Assembly: GCA_022592445.1 (NCBI GenBank)
Contig: JABYQR010000044.1
Coordinates: 124,001 to 188,000 of the forward strand
Reading direction: 5' to 3'
DNA length: 64,000 nucleotides
Source: Cytidiella melzeri
Lineage: Eukaryota > Basidiomycota > Agaricomycetes > Polyporales > Irpicaceae
Positions 45,212 to 54,501 of the stretch are shown here, piece after piece. The position numbers and the translations under genes were made by a program. The number at the start of each line of letters is the position of its first letter. The first letter of the stretch is position 1. The notes below the pieces were generated by a model that had not been told where the DNA came from, did not search any database, and worked only from the letters and a program-made list of their open reading frames with translations.

Positions 45212-47210
45212 ATGGTTCGTCAAACAGCGTCTTCAGCAGCTCCAGCATCGAGGCCCTCCACGCCACCTGCTGACGACCCTGAAGAGGTATGTCTACTATC
45301 TCCGTCTAGGTCACGCTGCTCAACGCACGCTGCACACAGGGCCCGTACTTTGATAACGTCGATGAATTGCAACAGCATGCAAGTATCGGACCATTTTACG
45401 CGTTTTCACGCGCCTTATGTCTTTGACCTTACTAGGGTATCAACGTGCAAGACATCTTGAAGCTAAAGGTAGGCTGCAAATGGACGCTACGACACGCGGC
45501 TGAACAGCATGCAGGCAGCAGCTATCAATACTGTCTCTGGCGTGAGCATGACTACCCGCCGACAGCTGCTCAAGATCAAGGTATGGATTCCTGCTGAACG
45601 CTCAGTGCTTGTTATGACAAGTCAATTTTTTTAGGGCATGTCTGAAGCGAAAGTCGAGAAGATCAAGGTAAGCTGAACATCGTGACAATCCGCATCCTAC
45701 AAATTGCTCATTACGACAAATAGGAGGCTGCACATAAGATGCTTGTCGGTTGACAACTACTAGACTCTGACTCTTCTCAGCAGCTGAGCTCGTCTTATAG
45801 GGTTCCTCTTTTGCAACTGGTCTAGAAATCCAGGAGAAGCGCAAGCGAGTGCTGACCATCAGCACTGGAAGCAAAAATGTTGACACTATCCTCGGGGGTG
45901 AGTAAAAGCATGCTTATTTCTATTTGCCGTCTTTGACCCTGTAGGAAGGTGGTGTCATGTCTCAATCCATCACTGAAGGTATTCTATATGCGCATATATG
46001 CAATAACCTCTGCTCATATGACTAGTCTATGGCGAATTTCGCACTGGCAAGACTCAAATGGCCCATACAATGAGCGTCATAAGCCAGCTTCCACCCGACA
46101 TGGGCGGTGCGTCAGGCAAAGTGAGTATATATGCCTAAAACGTGCCTGTATGCTTGTTGATTGTACCCCAGGTAGCATATATTGACACTGAAGGCACATT
46201 CCGACCGGATCGTATTCGTTCTATAGCGGACCGCTTCGGTGTGGATGGCGATATGGCACTGGAAAACATTTTATACGGTGTGCACGCATGTGGTTGTTTC
46301 GCTCACTAACGTTTATCCCTGCTCCCTAGCGAGAGCGTGGAATAGTGAACACCAGGTTTGTCGTAAATGTTGGACGTGTCATGCAACGTCGTGATGCGTC
46401 CCATTTTAGATGGAATTGATCAACGAGTGCTCGATGCGCTTTGCGGAAGACAAGGATTACCGTCTTTTGGTACGATCGTCCTATATACCCAACAGATCTC
46501 TAAACGCTCAGCGTTGTCGTAGATCGTGGACAGTATCATGGCGTTATTTCGTACCGATTTTTCCGGGCGCGGAGAATTGAGCGAACGGCAGCAGAAAGTA
46601 AGTCGTACGTACGCTTATGGCTGACTGAGACCTGACGTTTGCGTTTACAGTTGGCTCAGGTCAGTCGAGCGGCATGTGAGCGTTTTGTCGCTGATGCTGA
46701 CAGCTGTTGCTTATAGATGCTCTCAAAGCTTAGCAAGCTTTCTGAAGAGTATAACGTAACATCTCATCTAGCAGTTCATCTTGCACCCCCAATTGACCGG
46801 TTCGAACCTCCAGATCGCTATACTGATGACGAATCAAGTCCAATGTGAGACGCTGCCCTCCGATCTTGCTGAACATACGTAACGCCCTGTTTAGCCGACC
46901 CAGGAGCGACGATGACCTTTGTCGCTGGTGGCGCGCTCAAGCCCATTGGTGGACACATCTTATCTCATGCTTCGGCGACTCGTATGTTCCTTCGCAAGGG
47001 TACGTTCCTCGCGATGTGAACACACACTGTCCGTCCTAGCATCGGAAAAGACCATCATATCGTGACGCTGACAATATTGCTTTGATTGACGCCAAATTTA
47101 CTTACCTAGGGCGCGCCGAAGAACGTGTTGCAAAGCTCGTCGATAGCCCTGACAGACCTGAAAGCGAGGCGTCCTACAAGCTCGATGAGGGCGGATGGGC
47201 CGACGTGTAA
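45212..47210 (+). CDS. DMC1: Meiotic recombinase DMC1
   Basis: Eighteen exons: 45212-45286, 45340-45378, 45436-45468, 45515-45580, 45635-45667, 45724-45744, 45801-45897, 45949-45978, 46026-46120, 46172-46277, 46330-46355, 46410-46469, 46523-46597, 46651-46659, 46717-46755, 46814-46844, 46895-46999, 47110-47210; 346 aa. DMC1 forms filaments on ssDNA for strand exchange between homologues in meiosis. The N-terminal helix-hairpin-helix ([40 protein letters not shown]), Walker [30 protein letters not shown], Walker [13 protein letters not shown] and [18 protein letters not shown] are present. DMC1 is preferred over RAD51 by the GINVQDI/MTTRR N terminus. Exon 14 is 9 nt (Leu-Ala-Gln); intron 2 is GC-AG. 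The acceptor before exon 8 was chosen by frame (AAG, three bases past a closer AG). Confidence 0.93.
45379..45435 (+). other. GC-AG intron 2 of DMC1
   Basis: 5' site GCAAGT after the codon for His of LQQHGIN, 3' site CTAG, 57 nt. Confidence 0.8.
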
Positions 47211-47618
47211 GGGACTAGCCCGCCGTGGATTCGCAACCTACTACTCTATGCCCATGCTCCGCTGTTTGCTCAACCTGCTCTCAACCTGCTACTTGCTCTG
47301 CTGCCTATTGCTGTCTCTGTTCTAAGCGGATTGAACTGGACTTTGTCTCAGTGTGGACTTCTGCTCGCAATGGACTACTCTACTATGATTCCTGTACATT
47401 CTGCGCCTTGCGCGTTACGACTAGCATGCAACGCACTGTAAACTCTTTGTAAGCGTCGCTAGCCCGCTAAAGCAGCACATCTCCACGACGGCCCGGATTC
47501 GTGCGATGACGATAGTCTGAGTCCATCGGAATCGGAGCTCAAGAGAGGTCAGTATAAAACATTGCTTGCAATCTAAAATCATATTACCAACAACAGCCTA
47601 CATACCACTCTCACCACC
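47211..47618. other. DMC1 3' flank and promoter of EthD-like gene 1
   Basis: No gene. From about 47388 on, the sequ­ence is the left end of the duplicated unit shared with 49029 onward (shared CGACGGCCCGGATTC near 47493 and 49160, then CGATAGTCTGAG). Confidence 0.6.
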
Positions 47619-48326
47619 ATGCCCTCTCCTGCGTACCTACTCGTATTCTCAGAACCTGGTCCAGGTGGCCTAGAAGAGGAGTTCAACAACTTGTACGACA
47701 ACGAGCACATCCCTAAACTCGTCAATGTCCCCGCGTTCCTCAGCTGGACGCGGTGGAAGGCTGTGGACGGCAACAAACCCACCTGGGCAGCATCTTACGA
47801 TCTCACGTCCTACGAGGAGACGGTCAAGGCGTATACCACCCTCGCGGAGACGCGCAGTGATAGAGAGAAGAAGGTGTTGAGGGACCTTGAGGTCATGGAG
47901 AGACGCACGTATGAGGCGTATGAAGGGAACGACAAGTTACCCAAGCCTTCTGCGCTGTATGATCCCTCGCAGCCTGGGCCGTTCGCACAGATCGCTTCGT
48001 TGGACGTGACGCCTGAGGGTGAGGAGGAGTTCAACAGGTGGTACGATGAGGTTCATATCCCGACGATTGCTACTGTTCCGGGGTGGGTGAGGAGCAGACG
48101 GTTCGTGTTGAAGGACTGGACCAGGGGAGGTGTAGAGGGGGGTGAGAATAAGACTCCGGTGGCGAAGTGGCTTGCGGTTCACGAGTACACGCACCTCGAT
48201 GGGTTGAACAGTCCAGAGGAGCAGGCAAAGTTCAACGATGAATGGACGAAGAAAATCTTTGGAGAGATTGTTACGCGACTTGAGTTGAGGTTGTTTGCGT
48301 TTCACAAGAAGTGGGAGAGGAAGTAG
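47619..48326 (+). CDS. EthD-like / dimeric alpha-beta barrel protein, copy 1
   Basis: Single exon, 235 aa. Two ferredoxin-like halves are visible: MPSPAYLLVFSEPGPG...EEFNNLYDNEHIPKLVNVPAF (residues 1-105) and PFAQIASLDVTPEGEEEFNR WYDEVHIPTIATVPGWVRSR (from about 125). The repeated WYD(N/E)xHIP signature is the EthD/dimeric alpha-beta-barrel hallmark; here the first half has LYDNEHIP with Leu in place of Trp. These proteins bind or transform small organic compounds; no specific substrate is known for fungal members. A second copy starts at 49311. Confidence 0.82.
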   Translation: MPSPAYLLVFSEPGPGGLEEEFNNLYDNEHIPKLVNVPAFLSWTRWKAVDGNKPTWAASYDLTSYEETVKAYTTLAETRSDREKKVLRDLEVMERRTYEAYEGNDKLPKPSALYDPSQPGPFAQIASLDVTPEGEEEFNRWYDEVHIPTIATVPGWVRSRRFVLKDWTRGGVEGGENKTPVAKWLAVHEYTHLDGLNSPEEQAKFNDEWTKKIFGEIVTRLELRLFAFHKKWERK

Positions 48327-48588
48327 ATCAAGCGGACGAGTACCGTGCACTGAGTGTACATGTAACAGTACGATCTACTCCGGCATTGTATGGAACGTCT
48401 GTAAACCGTACGGTTTCGAAGTTCCTAAGGCCATAGATAAGTGACGCGTTTCGTATGCAACATATTTCAGAAAGGGTCCAGCTGCAGCTGGATTAGAGAG
48501 GAAGACGTGTCGCCCGGCATGACCGCAGCTCACAGGTATTATTGACGCGACTGACCTTACACGCGACTGGTCACAGTCACGTTTTACC

Positions 48589-48609
48589 ACGCGTCTGTGA
48601 CAGACGCGT
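48589..48609. repeat. Perfect inverted repeat with ACGCGT ends
   Basis: Arms of 9 bp (ACGCGTCTG / CAGACGCGT) around TGA. The duplicated site at about 50245-50266 keeps only imperfect arms (ACGCGTTTG / TAACGCGTT). Confidence 0.8.
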
Positions 48610-49011
48610 TGGCGTCACGGCCTTTGTCCCTTCGCCAAAGTCCTGATTCCCCCTACTTCCCAACACACTACCTTCAGAGCATGGAATGCGTTAATTCTCA
48701 CTCGATCTTGTGCGATGTCAATTTTGTGGCCACGTAATGATTCAACCGTGTTTCGCGTCCGAGATGGATTTTCGCCGCACAGTGTTGAACAAGGTATGTA
48801 TCTCCTCCTTCTCCTCCTTCGAGCTCTGTCTACTATAGCCTAGCAGCATACACTGTCCCTTAAGCTATTTGCGAATTGCTCTAAGTTTTGAAGTCTTCAA
48901 GTACCTATCCAATGGCTGCGCAAGATGTGGTCGTTACGGTCGGCATCGGTCGGCATCTTGCGTGGTGTAAGTGGGCCAAGTATTACGGCCGTTCTCTCAA
49001 CCACAACCATC

Positions 49012-49028
49012 ACGGTGAGCAATGCCTC
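49012..49028 (+). pseudogene. Orphan copy of start-codon exon and intron start of the 262-aa gene
   Basis: CGGTGAGC context identical to 51263-51271 except the initiator ATG is ACG. The rest of the gene is absent; the duplication junction follows directly. Confidence 0.65.
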
Positions 49029-49310
49029 ATTCCTGTACATTATGTGCGGTATAACTAGCTTGCAATACACTGTATACTCTCTGTGAGTTTCGCCACTCCT
49101 CTCACATGCCTGCGAACAGTCACCAGTGATCATGAGAGAAAAGCAGTGCGAGAACATGACGGCCCGGATTCGGATTCGTGCAATGACGATAGTCTGAGTA
49201 ATCATCCTGGGAATAGGAGCTAGAGGCACATACGCTGAGAGGTATAAAACATTGTGTTTGCGCTGTGTGGTCGTTCTCAAGCAGCAAGTCTACATACCAC
49301 TCCCACCACT

Positions 49311-50021
49311 ATGCCCTCTCCCGCGTACCTGCTTGTATTCTCAGAGCCAGGTTCAGGTGTCACCGAAGAGGAGTTCCACGACTGGTACGACAACGAGCAC
49401 ATCCCGTTGCGCGTCGATGTCCCCGCGTTCCTCAACTGGACGCGCTGGAAGGCTGTGGACGGCAACAAACCCACCTGGGCGGCATCGTACGATCTCACGT
49501 CCTACGAGGACACGCTCAACGCGCCGTATACCACCCTCGCGGAGACGCGCAGTGATAGAGAGAAGAAGGTGTTGAGGGACCTTGAGGTCATGGAGAGACG
49601 CACGTATGAGGCGTATGAAGGGAACGACAAGTTACCCAAGCCTTCTGCGCTGTATGATCCCTCGCAGCCTGGGCCGTTCGCACAGATCGCTTCGTTGGAC
49701 GTGACGCCTGAGGGTGAGGAGGAGTTCAACAGGTGGTACGATGAGGTTCATATCCCGACGATTGCTACTGTTCCGGGGTGGGTGAGGAGCAGACGGTTCG
49801 TGTTGAAGGACTGGACCAGGGGAGGTGTCGAGGGGGGTGAGAATAAGACTCCGGTGGCGAAGTGGCTTGCGGTCCACGAGTACACGCACCTCGATGGGGT
49901 GAACAGTCCAGAGGAGCAGGCGAAGTTCAACGATGAATGGACGAAGAAGATCTTTGGAGAGATTGTGACGCGACTTGAGTTGAGGTTGTTTGCGTTTCAC
50001 AAGAAGTGGGAGAGGAAGTAA
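49311..50021 (+). CDS. EthD-like / dimeric alpha-beta barrel protein, copy 2
   Basis: Single exon, 236 aa. The first half keeps the canonical WYDNEHIP (copy 1 has LYDNEHIP) and has one extra residue (LNAPYTTLAE against VKAYTTLAE). From 49527 to the stop it is almost identical to copy 1 (about seven mismatches in some 494 bp, none in the first ~300), whereas the 5' third and both flanks are much more divergent. That pattern indicates gene conversion of the 3' part. Same family and caveats as copy 1. An in-frame upstream ATG at 49254 exists but the shared start with copy 1 is at 49311. Confidence 0.82.
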   Translation: MPSPAYLLVFSEPGSGVTEEEFHDWYDNEHIPLRVDVPAFLNWTRWKAVDGNKPTWAASYDLTSYEDTLNAPYTTLAETRSDREKKVLRDLEVMERRTYEAYEGNDKLPKPSALYDPSQPGPFAQIASLDVTPEGEEEFNRWYDEVHIPTIATVPGWVRSRRFVLKDWTRGGVEGGENKTPVAKWLAVHEYTHLDGVNSPEEQAKFNDEWTKKIFGEIVTRLELRLFAFHKKWERK

Positions 50022-51262
50022 CTGAAGCGGACGAGCCTGAGTAGTAAGTACCTGGACCGTGCATGGACTGTAACAGTACGAGTTACCTCTGGCATTGTGA
50101 ACAATGTATACCAACCTTACAGTTTGAAGTCCACAAAGCCATATGTGAAGGTGGTCGTATGCGACATAATTGAAAGGAGGTTCGGCTGCAGCTGGATGAA
50201 GACGGACGCGCCTTACACGCGACTGGTCACGGTCACGTCTTACTACGCGTTTGTGACTAACGCGTTGGCGTCTTTTTTTTTTTTTCTTTTTTTCCAATAA
50301 ATATTGAAAGGCGCCAGCAAAAGCCAGGGGCGCACGACAGCCGAACATACACCACTAGAGCTAACTACGAACCATCACACCGCATAAGCAACGTGGATTG
50401 GATAAGGACACCTCCTCCCCTCAGTGGTGTGCGAATAGAGCGTGACCAGAGTCTCCCACTTGGGTAACGATGCCAGGTGCTTGCCATAACCCTTTGTGAG
50501 GGGGTCGGTTAGATGCGTGTAATCCCATCAGGAGAGCAGTAGCTCATCCTGTGAGCTTCAGAGTAGTCGGGGGGGGGATAGAAAATGAACTCTCCCTCAG
50601 AGAGAGGCTTGAAACGAGTGCCCTGTCTTCTTCAACCAAAACTCCTCAGCATCCCAACTTCCACCGTTGACGCCCTACCCTTCGCCAGCCATGACCGCCA
50701 TTGGGCTTCCTCCCTGCAAAATAATGCTGCACATCTGCTCACAGGCCTGCCGTGTGGGTGTACATCGTTGATCGGCCTGTGGCCTTCCCAACACCGGACC
50801 TGGTCTCCAGAGTGCATCCCGCACTTCCACGTCGGACAGCTCTGCGCGAAGCAGAGGGTCACGGCCTGCGCTGTATTCACACCTCTTAATAACTCACCCT
50901 TCTTTACGCGAGATAGTCTCATATACCTCTCAATACACCACCTTTAGAGCAGTGAACATATAATTTCTAACTCGATCTTGCGCGATGTCGTTTTTGCAAC
51001 CATAAAACCGACTGCCACCGACTTTCGCTTCCGAGATATTCCTCTACCGCACGCAGTCTATCTCGGGATCCCTTGAGCTCTGTCCACTGTCGTACCAGCA
51101 GATACCGTCTCTGAATATTCAAGCAAATGAAAGCTCTTCGAGTTTGGAAGTCACCACCCATTGGACGGCTGCGAGATGAGGTCATTGTAATCGGCTATTT
51201 CCGAGGTGTAAGTGGCCTACTCCTCCATCGACGACAGCCGTTCCCTCTTACCCACAACCATC
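50022..51262. other. Spacer with retroposon insertion and promoter of the 262-aa gene
   Basis: Left part (to about 50271) is the copy of the EthD 3' flank; then the insertion; from about 50859 the promoter of the 262-aa gene resumes. Confidence 0.6.
50272..50858 (-). mobile_element. Poly(A)-tailed retroposon insertion (minus strand)
   Basis: Sequence ending in a T tract on the plus strand (50272-50293, interrupted by one C), i.e. a poly(A) tail in minus orientation. The duplicated copy (48612-48623) runs straight across this position (GGCGTCACGGCCT), while here GGCGTC is followed by the tract and GTCACGGCCT resumes at about 50858, so about 587 bp were inserted. The segment just before the tail resembles that before the second T tract at 54502-54526 (shared GCGCCCTGG...T-rich...AATATATT-like), suggesting the same family. 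No protein frame is preserved; a 5'-truncated LINE or a SINE. Confidence 0.65.
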
Positions 51263-52402
51263 ATGGTGAGCGATGCGTCCAGAATTTTTGCTCTCGCGTT
51301 TGATGCTCAATGATCTTGTTTCTTGTGCGTTAGGAGAAATTTATCGAACTCGGACAACAATACTTGCAGAGTCACAGCCAGGAGAACGTCAATCAACAGC
51401 CCCAGCAACACCATCAGCAGCCCCAACCAAGACAGGAGCAGTACGGCGATGGTGGTAGGTCTTTTTGAATAATAAATTGATTGCAAGAAGCTGACAATTT
51501 CTTGCAGACGGTGGCTACGGGGTCACAGGTGGACATCAATACAATTCGCCCGACAACCAACCTCCTGCTGGATATCAGGGAGGAGGCGGTCAAGGATATG
51601 GTGGAGGCCAGCAGGGATACGGCGGCGGTGGACAGCAAGGGTACGGCGGTGGCGGGCAACAGGGTTATGGCGGTGGCGGACAACGCCCTGATCGTCCTCA
51701 GTGTGAGCAGATAGATGTGCCTTTCTGACAACTTACAGCTAACGACGTCATGCAACCCAGTCGACGAGAATGAGGTCGTGAACACAGCTTCAGAGCAAGG
51801 ATCCGGAGATCCCTCGATGTTCTCCTCTGCGTTGAGCTTCTTGGGCAATCATTCGGTCCGTAGCTAACTCGCATGTGTTCATCGATGTCTTGTCGTTCAC
51901 ACGCTTTTATAGGACCAGCACGAGCAGCCCATTAACGAGGAGCACGTCACGAATGCTTACCAGCAGGCATACGGCCAGGGCAATGCTTCTAGCTTGAGTG
52001 CGAGTTCAATGGGCAGTGCGGCTGCCTTGCAGGTGAGTAACTAGCACACAGCTGTTGTGGTGCATGACACCAGTGCTGATCTGATCAATCGCAGGCCTTG
52101 AAGGGCTTCACGAGCGGAGGCGGATCTGGAGGCTTGCAGTCTCAGTTGATTTCCACGGCTATGGCCGAGGCTACCAAGCTCTTTGATGGCGCAGGTGGCG
52201 CTGCTTCCGGCAACAAGCAGGACTGCGTCAACAGCGCTGCGATGACCGTCATGAAGCTCCTTGTGCAGTCCAAGTTCAGCTCGATGACTGGGGGTGGGAA
52301 CAGCGGTGGATTGGGCGGAATCATGGGTCTGGTAAGTTTGCTATTGCCATATTATATGACAGACGCTAATTAAACCCCTCGCAGGCGAGCAAGTTCATGT
52401 AG
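51263..52402 (+). CDS. Gln/Gly-rich protein of a mushroom-specific family (DUF7721-like?)
   Basis: Seven coding exons: 51263-51265 (only the ATG), 51334-51454, 51508-51702, 51761-51855, 51913-52032, 52095-52331, 52385-52402; 262 aa. Residues 1-40 begin MEKFIELGQQYLQSHSQENV; 41-105 are a Gly/Gln/Tyr repeat (GYGGGGQQGYGGG); from about 108 a conserved helical domain (DPSMFSSALSFLGNHS, NEEHVTNAYQQAYGQG, SMGSAAALQALKGF, ISTAMAEATKLFDGAGGAAS, AAMTVMKLLVQSKFSSMTGG). I recall this pattern from many agaricomycete proteins, possibly Pfam DUF7721; function unknown. The Gly/Tyr/Gln repeats resemble prion-like, phase-separating regions. A start codon alone in exon 1 is unusual but is the only frame-keeping option. 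Confidence 0.78.
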
Positions 52403-52942
52403 ACGTGAACAATAAAGACTATGTTGCAATTGTATTCTGTAACCGAGACACGCAATACAAATGTAAAGTAGAAGTGCTGCTTCGAGGATCGCTACGAGCG
52501 GAATGTATCCGGTCTGAGGGTCAATATGCCTGGGGGGAGTGTTCTGTCGGGAGCAAACAACCCATGGATTAGAGAGATAGTACGATAATTCCATGCAGGA
52601 CTCCAAAGGATCCAAAGGAGATTCGGCAACACTTAGTATAGTATGGCGACGGGAGTACGTTAGTTCAACGAGCGGACTGTCAGTCACTGTCTGCCTCCGC
52701 ACAAGAGGCGAATGGATTTCGAAGAGTGCTTATCAAGAGTAAGTACTATACAGTGATACATCGTGTCGGCGGCTATTTACGCCGGTTGTCCTTCAACGAC
52801 GAGGACGATTTCAGCGACCCCTTCAAATCCTCGTTGCTTTGTGAGCAGTGCTAGTCGAGAGGTGAGCCGCAGGGTGTCACTCTCAAATTGTTATGTTCGA
52901 GTTGTATTGACGTACGTCTATAGTCTAACCTCTCGGGAGGCC
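52403..52942. other. Intergenic / 5' region of F-box gene
   Basis: No gene. A GTGAGC...TATAG pair (about 52862-52922) could be a 5'-UTR intron of the F-box gene. Confidence 0.45.
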
Positions 52943-54379
52943 ATGCCTCAACAGTCGCTTTTACACACTCTCCCGCTGGAGATCATTCTAGCTATCTTCG
53001 AGCTTGTGGTCAGCGGGAACCAAGACTTCGTTCTCATCCTCGCGCAAGTGTGTCAAGGCTGGCGCCAGGCCGCCGTGTCTACGCCGATCTTATGGTCTAC
53101 GCTCACACTTGTACGCAGAAACAAACCAGTGGAGAAAGCGAAGTTGTGGCGATCTCGTAACCACGGTCTATTACGAGGCTTGCACATCTGGAGAGACAGT
53201 AGCAATATTCGGGCAGCCTTAGCCGTCTTCAACGACGTTGCGCTGGATCCTCTCCGCTCCCTGTCGGTCTTTTGCATGACACATCAGACTCTGTGCTCTG
53301 TCCTCCCGCAGCTGACACCGCGGGTCATCTCCAACCTGGACTATCTCGATCTGCGATCAAGTCGCGGCCCCTGGTTTACAGGCACCTCCGAGCTGCGTTT
53401 ACGCTCCCTGTCCTGCATACAAAGCGAATCAGACTGGGGTACACTCGAGGACCATTGCACGGATCTACGTCATTTGACATTTTGGGGTTACGGTTACGAA
53501 CAAGGCCCTGATATGTTATGGCTTTTACATCGCAACCCGAAGCTAGAATCATTTTCCCTCGAGTACCGAAGCTCCGAGTCCACAGTATCTCTTCCTCCTT
53601 TACCCACACCTCGTATGCTCCCCTCGTGCATTGAGCTGCACAATTTAACGAAGCTTAGTATCTGTGGAGACTGTAACGGCAATCAAACAGCAGCTACGTT
53701 ACTGCACCGTCTTTCCTTACCAAGCCTTCGTTCTCTTGAGCTCAATTGCTTTGACTGGTCAGTCAGCCCCGTAATCGAAGCCCTCATAGACATCGGAGTT
53801 GTCTCTCGTCTAGCGACCATCACACTCTCAGACGATATCCACAGCATGGGAATCCTTTCATCGACAGATGCTAAATTGCTTGCCAAACTCTTGCGCAATG
53901 CAGTCACACTAAATTGCTTGCATTTGGTGGGCATCGCGTGCATTGATGGAGTTGTCAGAGCATTGACGCAAGATCCCCGTGTACTCTGCCCTCGATTAAC
54001 AACTATAGGCCTCTCAAGATGTCCCCAGTTGAGGGACAAATTGCTTCATGCCCTGGTTGAAGCACTCACCGACACGTTGCCAATGGCGAGCAGCTCAGAC
54101 ACGGTTCGCTCTCCAACGCTTGTCATTGTCAATTCGCGCAGCCATGTGACCAATCGCTGTATGGCCGAACTCAAAGCAAGGGAGCCTCTGATCACTTGCA
54201 TTCGCTACCCCTGGGAACAGCCACAGAGTGCGGAGCAGAGGCTAGGTGACAATTTACTTTGTGATTCATCCAGAAGAATACTAATTGACCAATTCACCAC
54301 GGGACAGGCATTGCTTTGTATTGTAGTGCAACAGGGTGCAAGTTGCTCTGAGATGCCCTGTTGCAGCCAGCAGTATTGA
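52943..54379 (+). CDS. F-box protein with leucine-rich repeats
   Basis: Single exon, 478 aa from the ATG at 52943. The F-box is LHTLPLEIILAIFELVVSGN...LAQVCQGWRQAAVSTPILWS (residues 6-55), the usual L-P-E-I-L-xx-IF core. The rest has LRR-like spacing (LRSLSVFCM, LDYLDLRSS, LRSLELNCFDW, LTKLSICGD, LTTIGLSRCPQLRDKLL). F-box proteins recruit substrates to SCF ubiquitin ligases. Mushrooms have hundreds of such genes. An in-frame frame upstream to 52763 lacks ATG usage support. It lies next to transposon remnants. No introns, unlike most neighbours. Confidence 0.85.
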   Translation: MPQQSLLHTLPLEIILAIFELVVSGNQDFVLILAQVCQGWRQAAVSTPILWSTLTLVRRNKPVEKAKLWRSRNHGLLRGLHIWRDSSNIRAALAVFNDVALDPLRSLSVFCMTHQTLCSVLPQLTPRVISNLDYLDLRSSRGPWFTGTSELRLRSLSCIQSESDWGTLEDHCTDLRHLTFWGYGYEQGPDMLWLLHRNPKLESFSLEYRSSESTVSLPPLPTPRMLPSCIELHNLTKLSICGDCNGNQTAATLLHRLSLPSLRSLELNCFDWSVSPVIEALIDIGVVSRLATITLSDDIHSMGILSSTDAKLLAKLLRNAVTLNCLHLVGIACIDGVVRALTQDPRVLCPRLTTIGLSRCPQLRDKLLHALVEALTDTLPMASSSDTVRSPTLVIVNSRSHVTNRCMAELKAREPLITCIRYPWEQPQSAEQRLGDNLLCDSSRRILIDQFTTGQALLCIVVQQGASCSEMPCCSQQY

Positions 54380-54501
54380 GTAGATGGCGGAGTACATGAA
54401 CGTTCTTTACCATGATATGACCACGGCAGTGTTGATGTGGAGCGAATGTGCGACAAGACGAGAGAGAGACGAGGATGTTGCTTAGTAACGTATAGCGGGT
54501 C

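Larger units (their letters stand above)
48327..49310. other. Spacer between the EthD copies with orphan start-exon copy
   Basis: No intact gene. About 48589-48609 has a perfect inverted repeat (9-bp arms ACGCGTCTG and CAGACGCGT, spacer TGA). From about 48640 to 49028 it repeats the promoter and first exon of the 262-aa gene (50930-51279), but the start codon ATG (51263) reads ACG at 49012-49014. From 49029 it is the EthD promoter copy. Confidence 0.7.
47388..51279. repeat. Tandem duplication of EthD-like gene plus promoter/first exon of next gene
   Basis: Copy 1 spans about 47388-49028, copy 2 about 49029-51279. Each has, in order, EthD promoter, EthD gene, 3' flank, and the promoter with start-codon exon of the 262-aa gene. 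The junction is visible: 49011-49028 matches the start of the 262-aa gene's intron 1 (GGTGAGC...ATGC), then ATTCCTGTACATT at 49029 matches 47388. Flanks have diverged a good deal, so the duplication is not recent. Copy 2 is longer because of an insertion at about 50272-50858. Confidence 0.8.
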
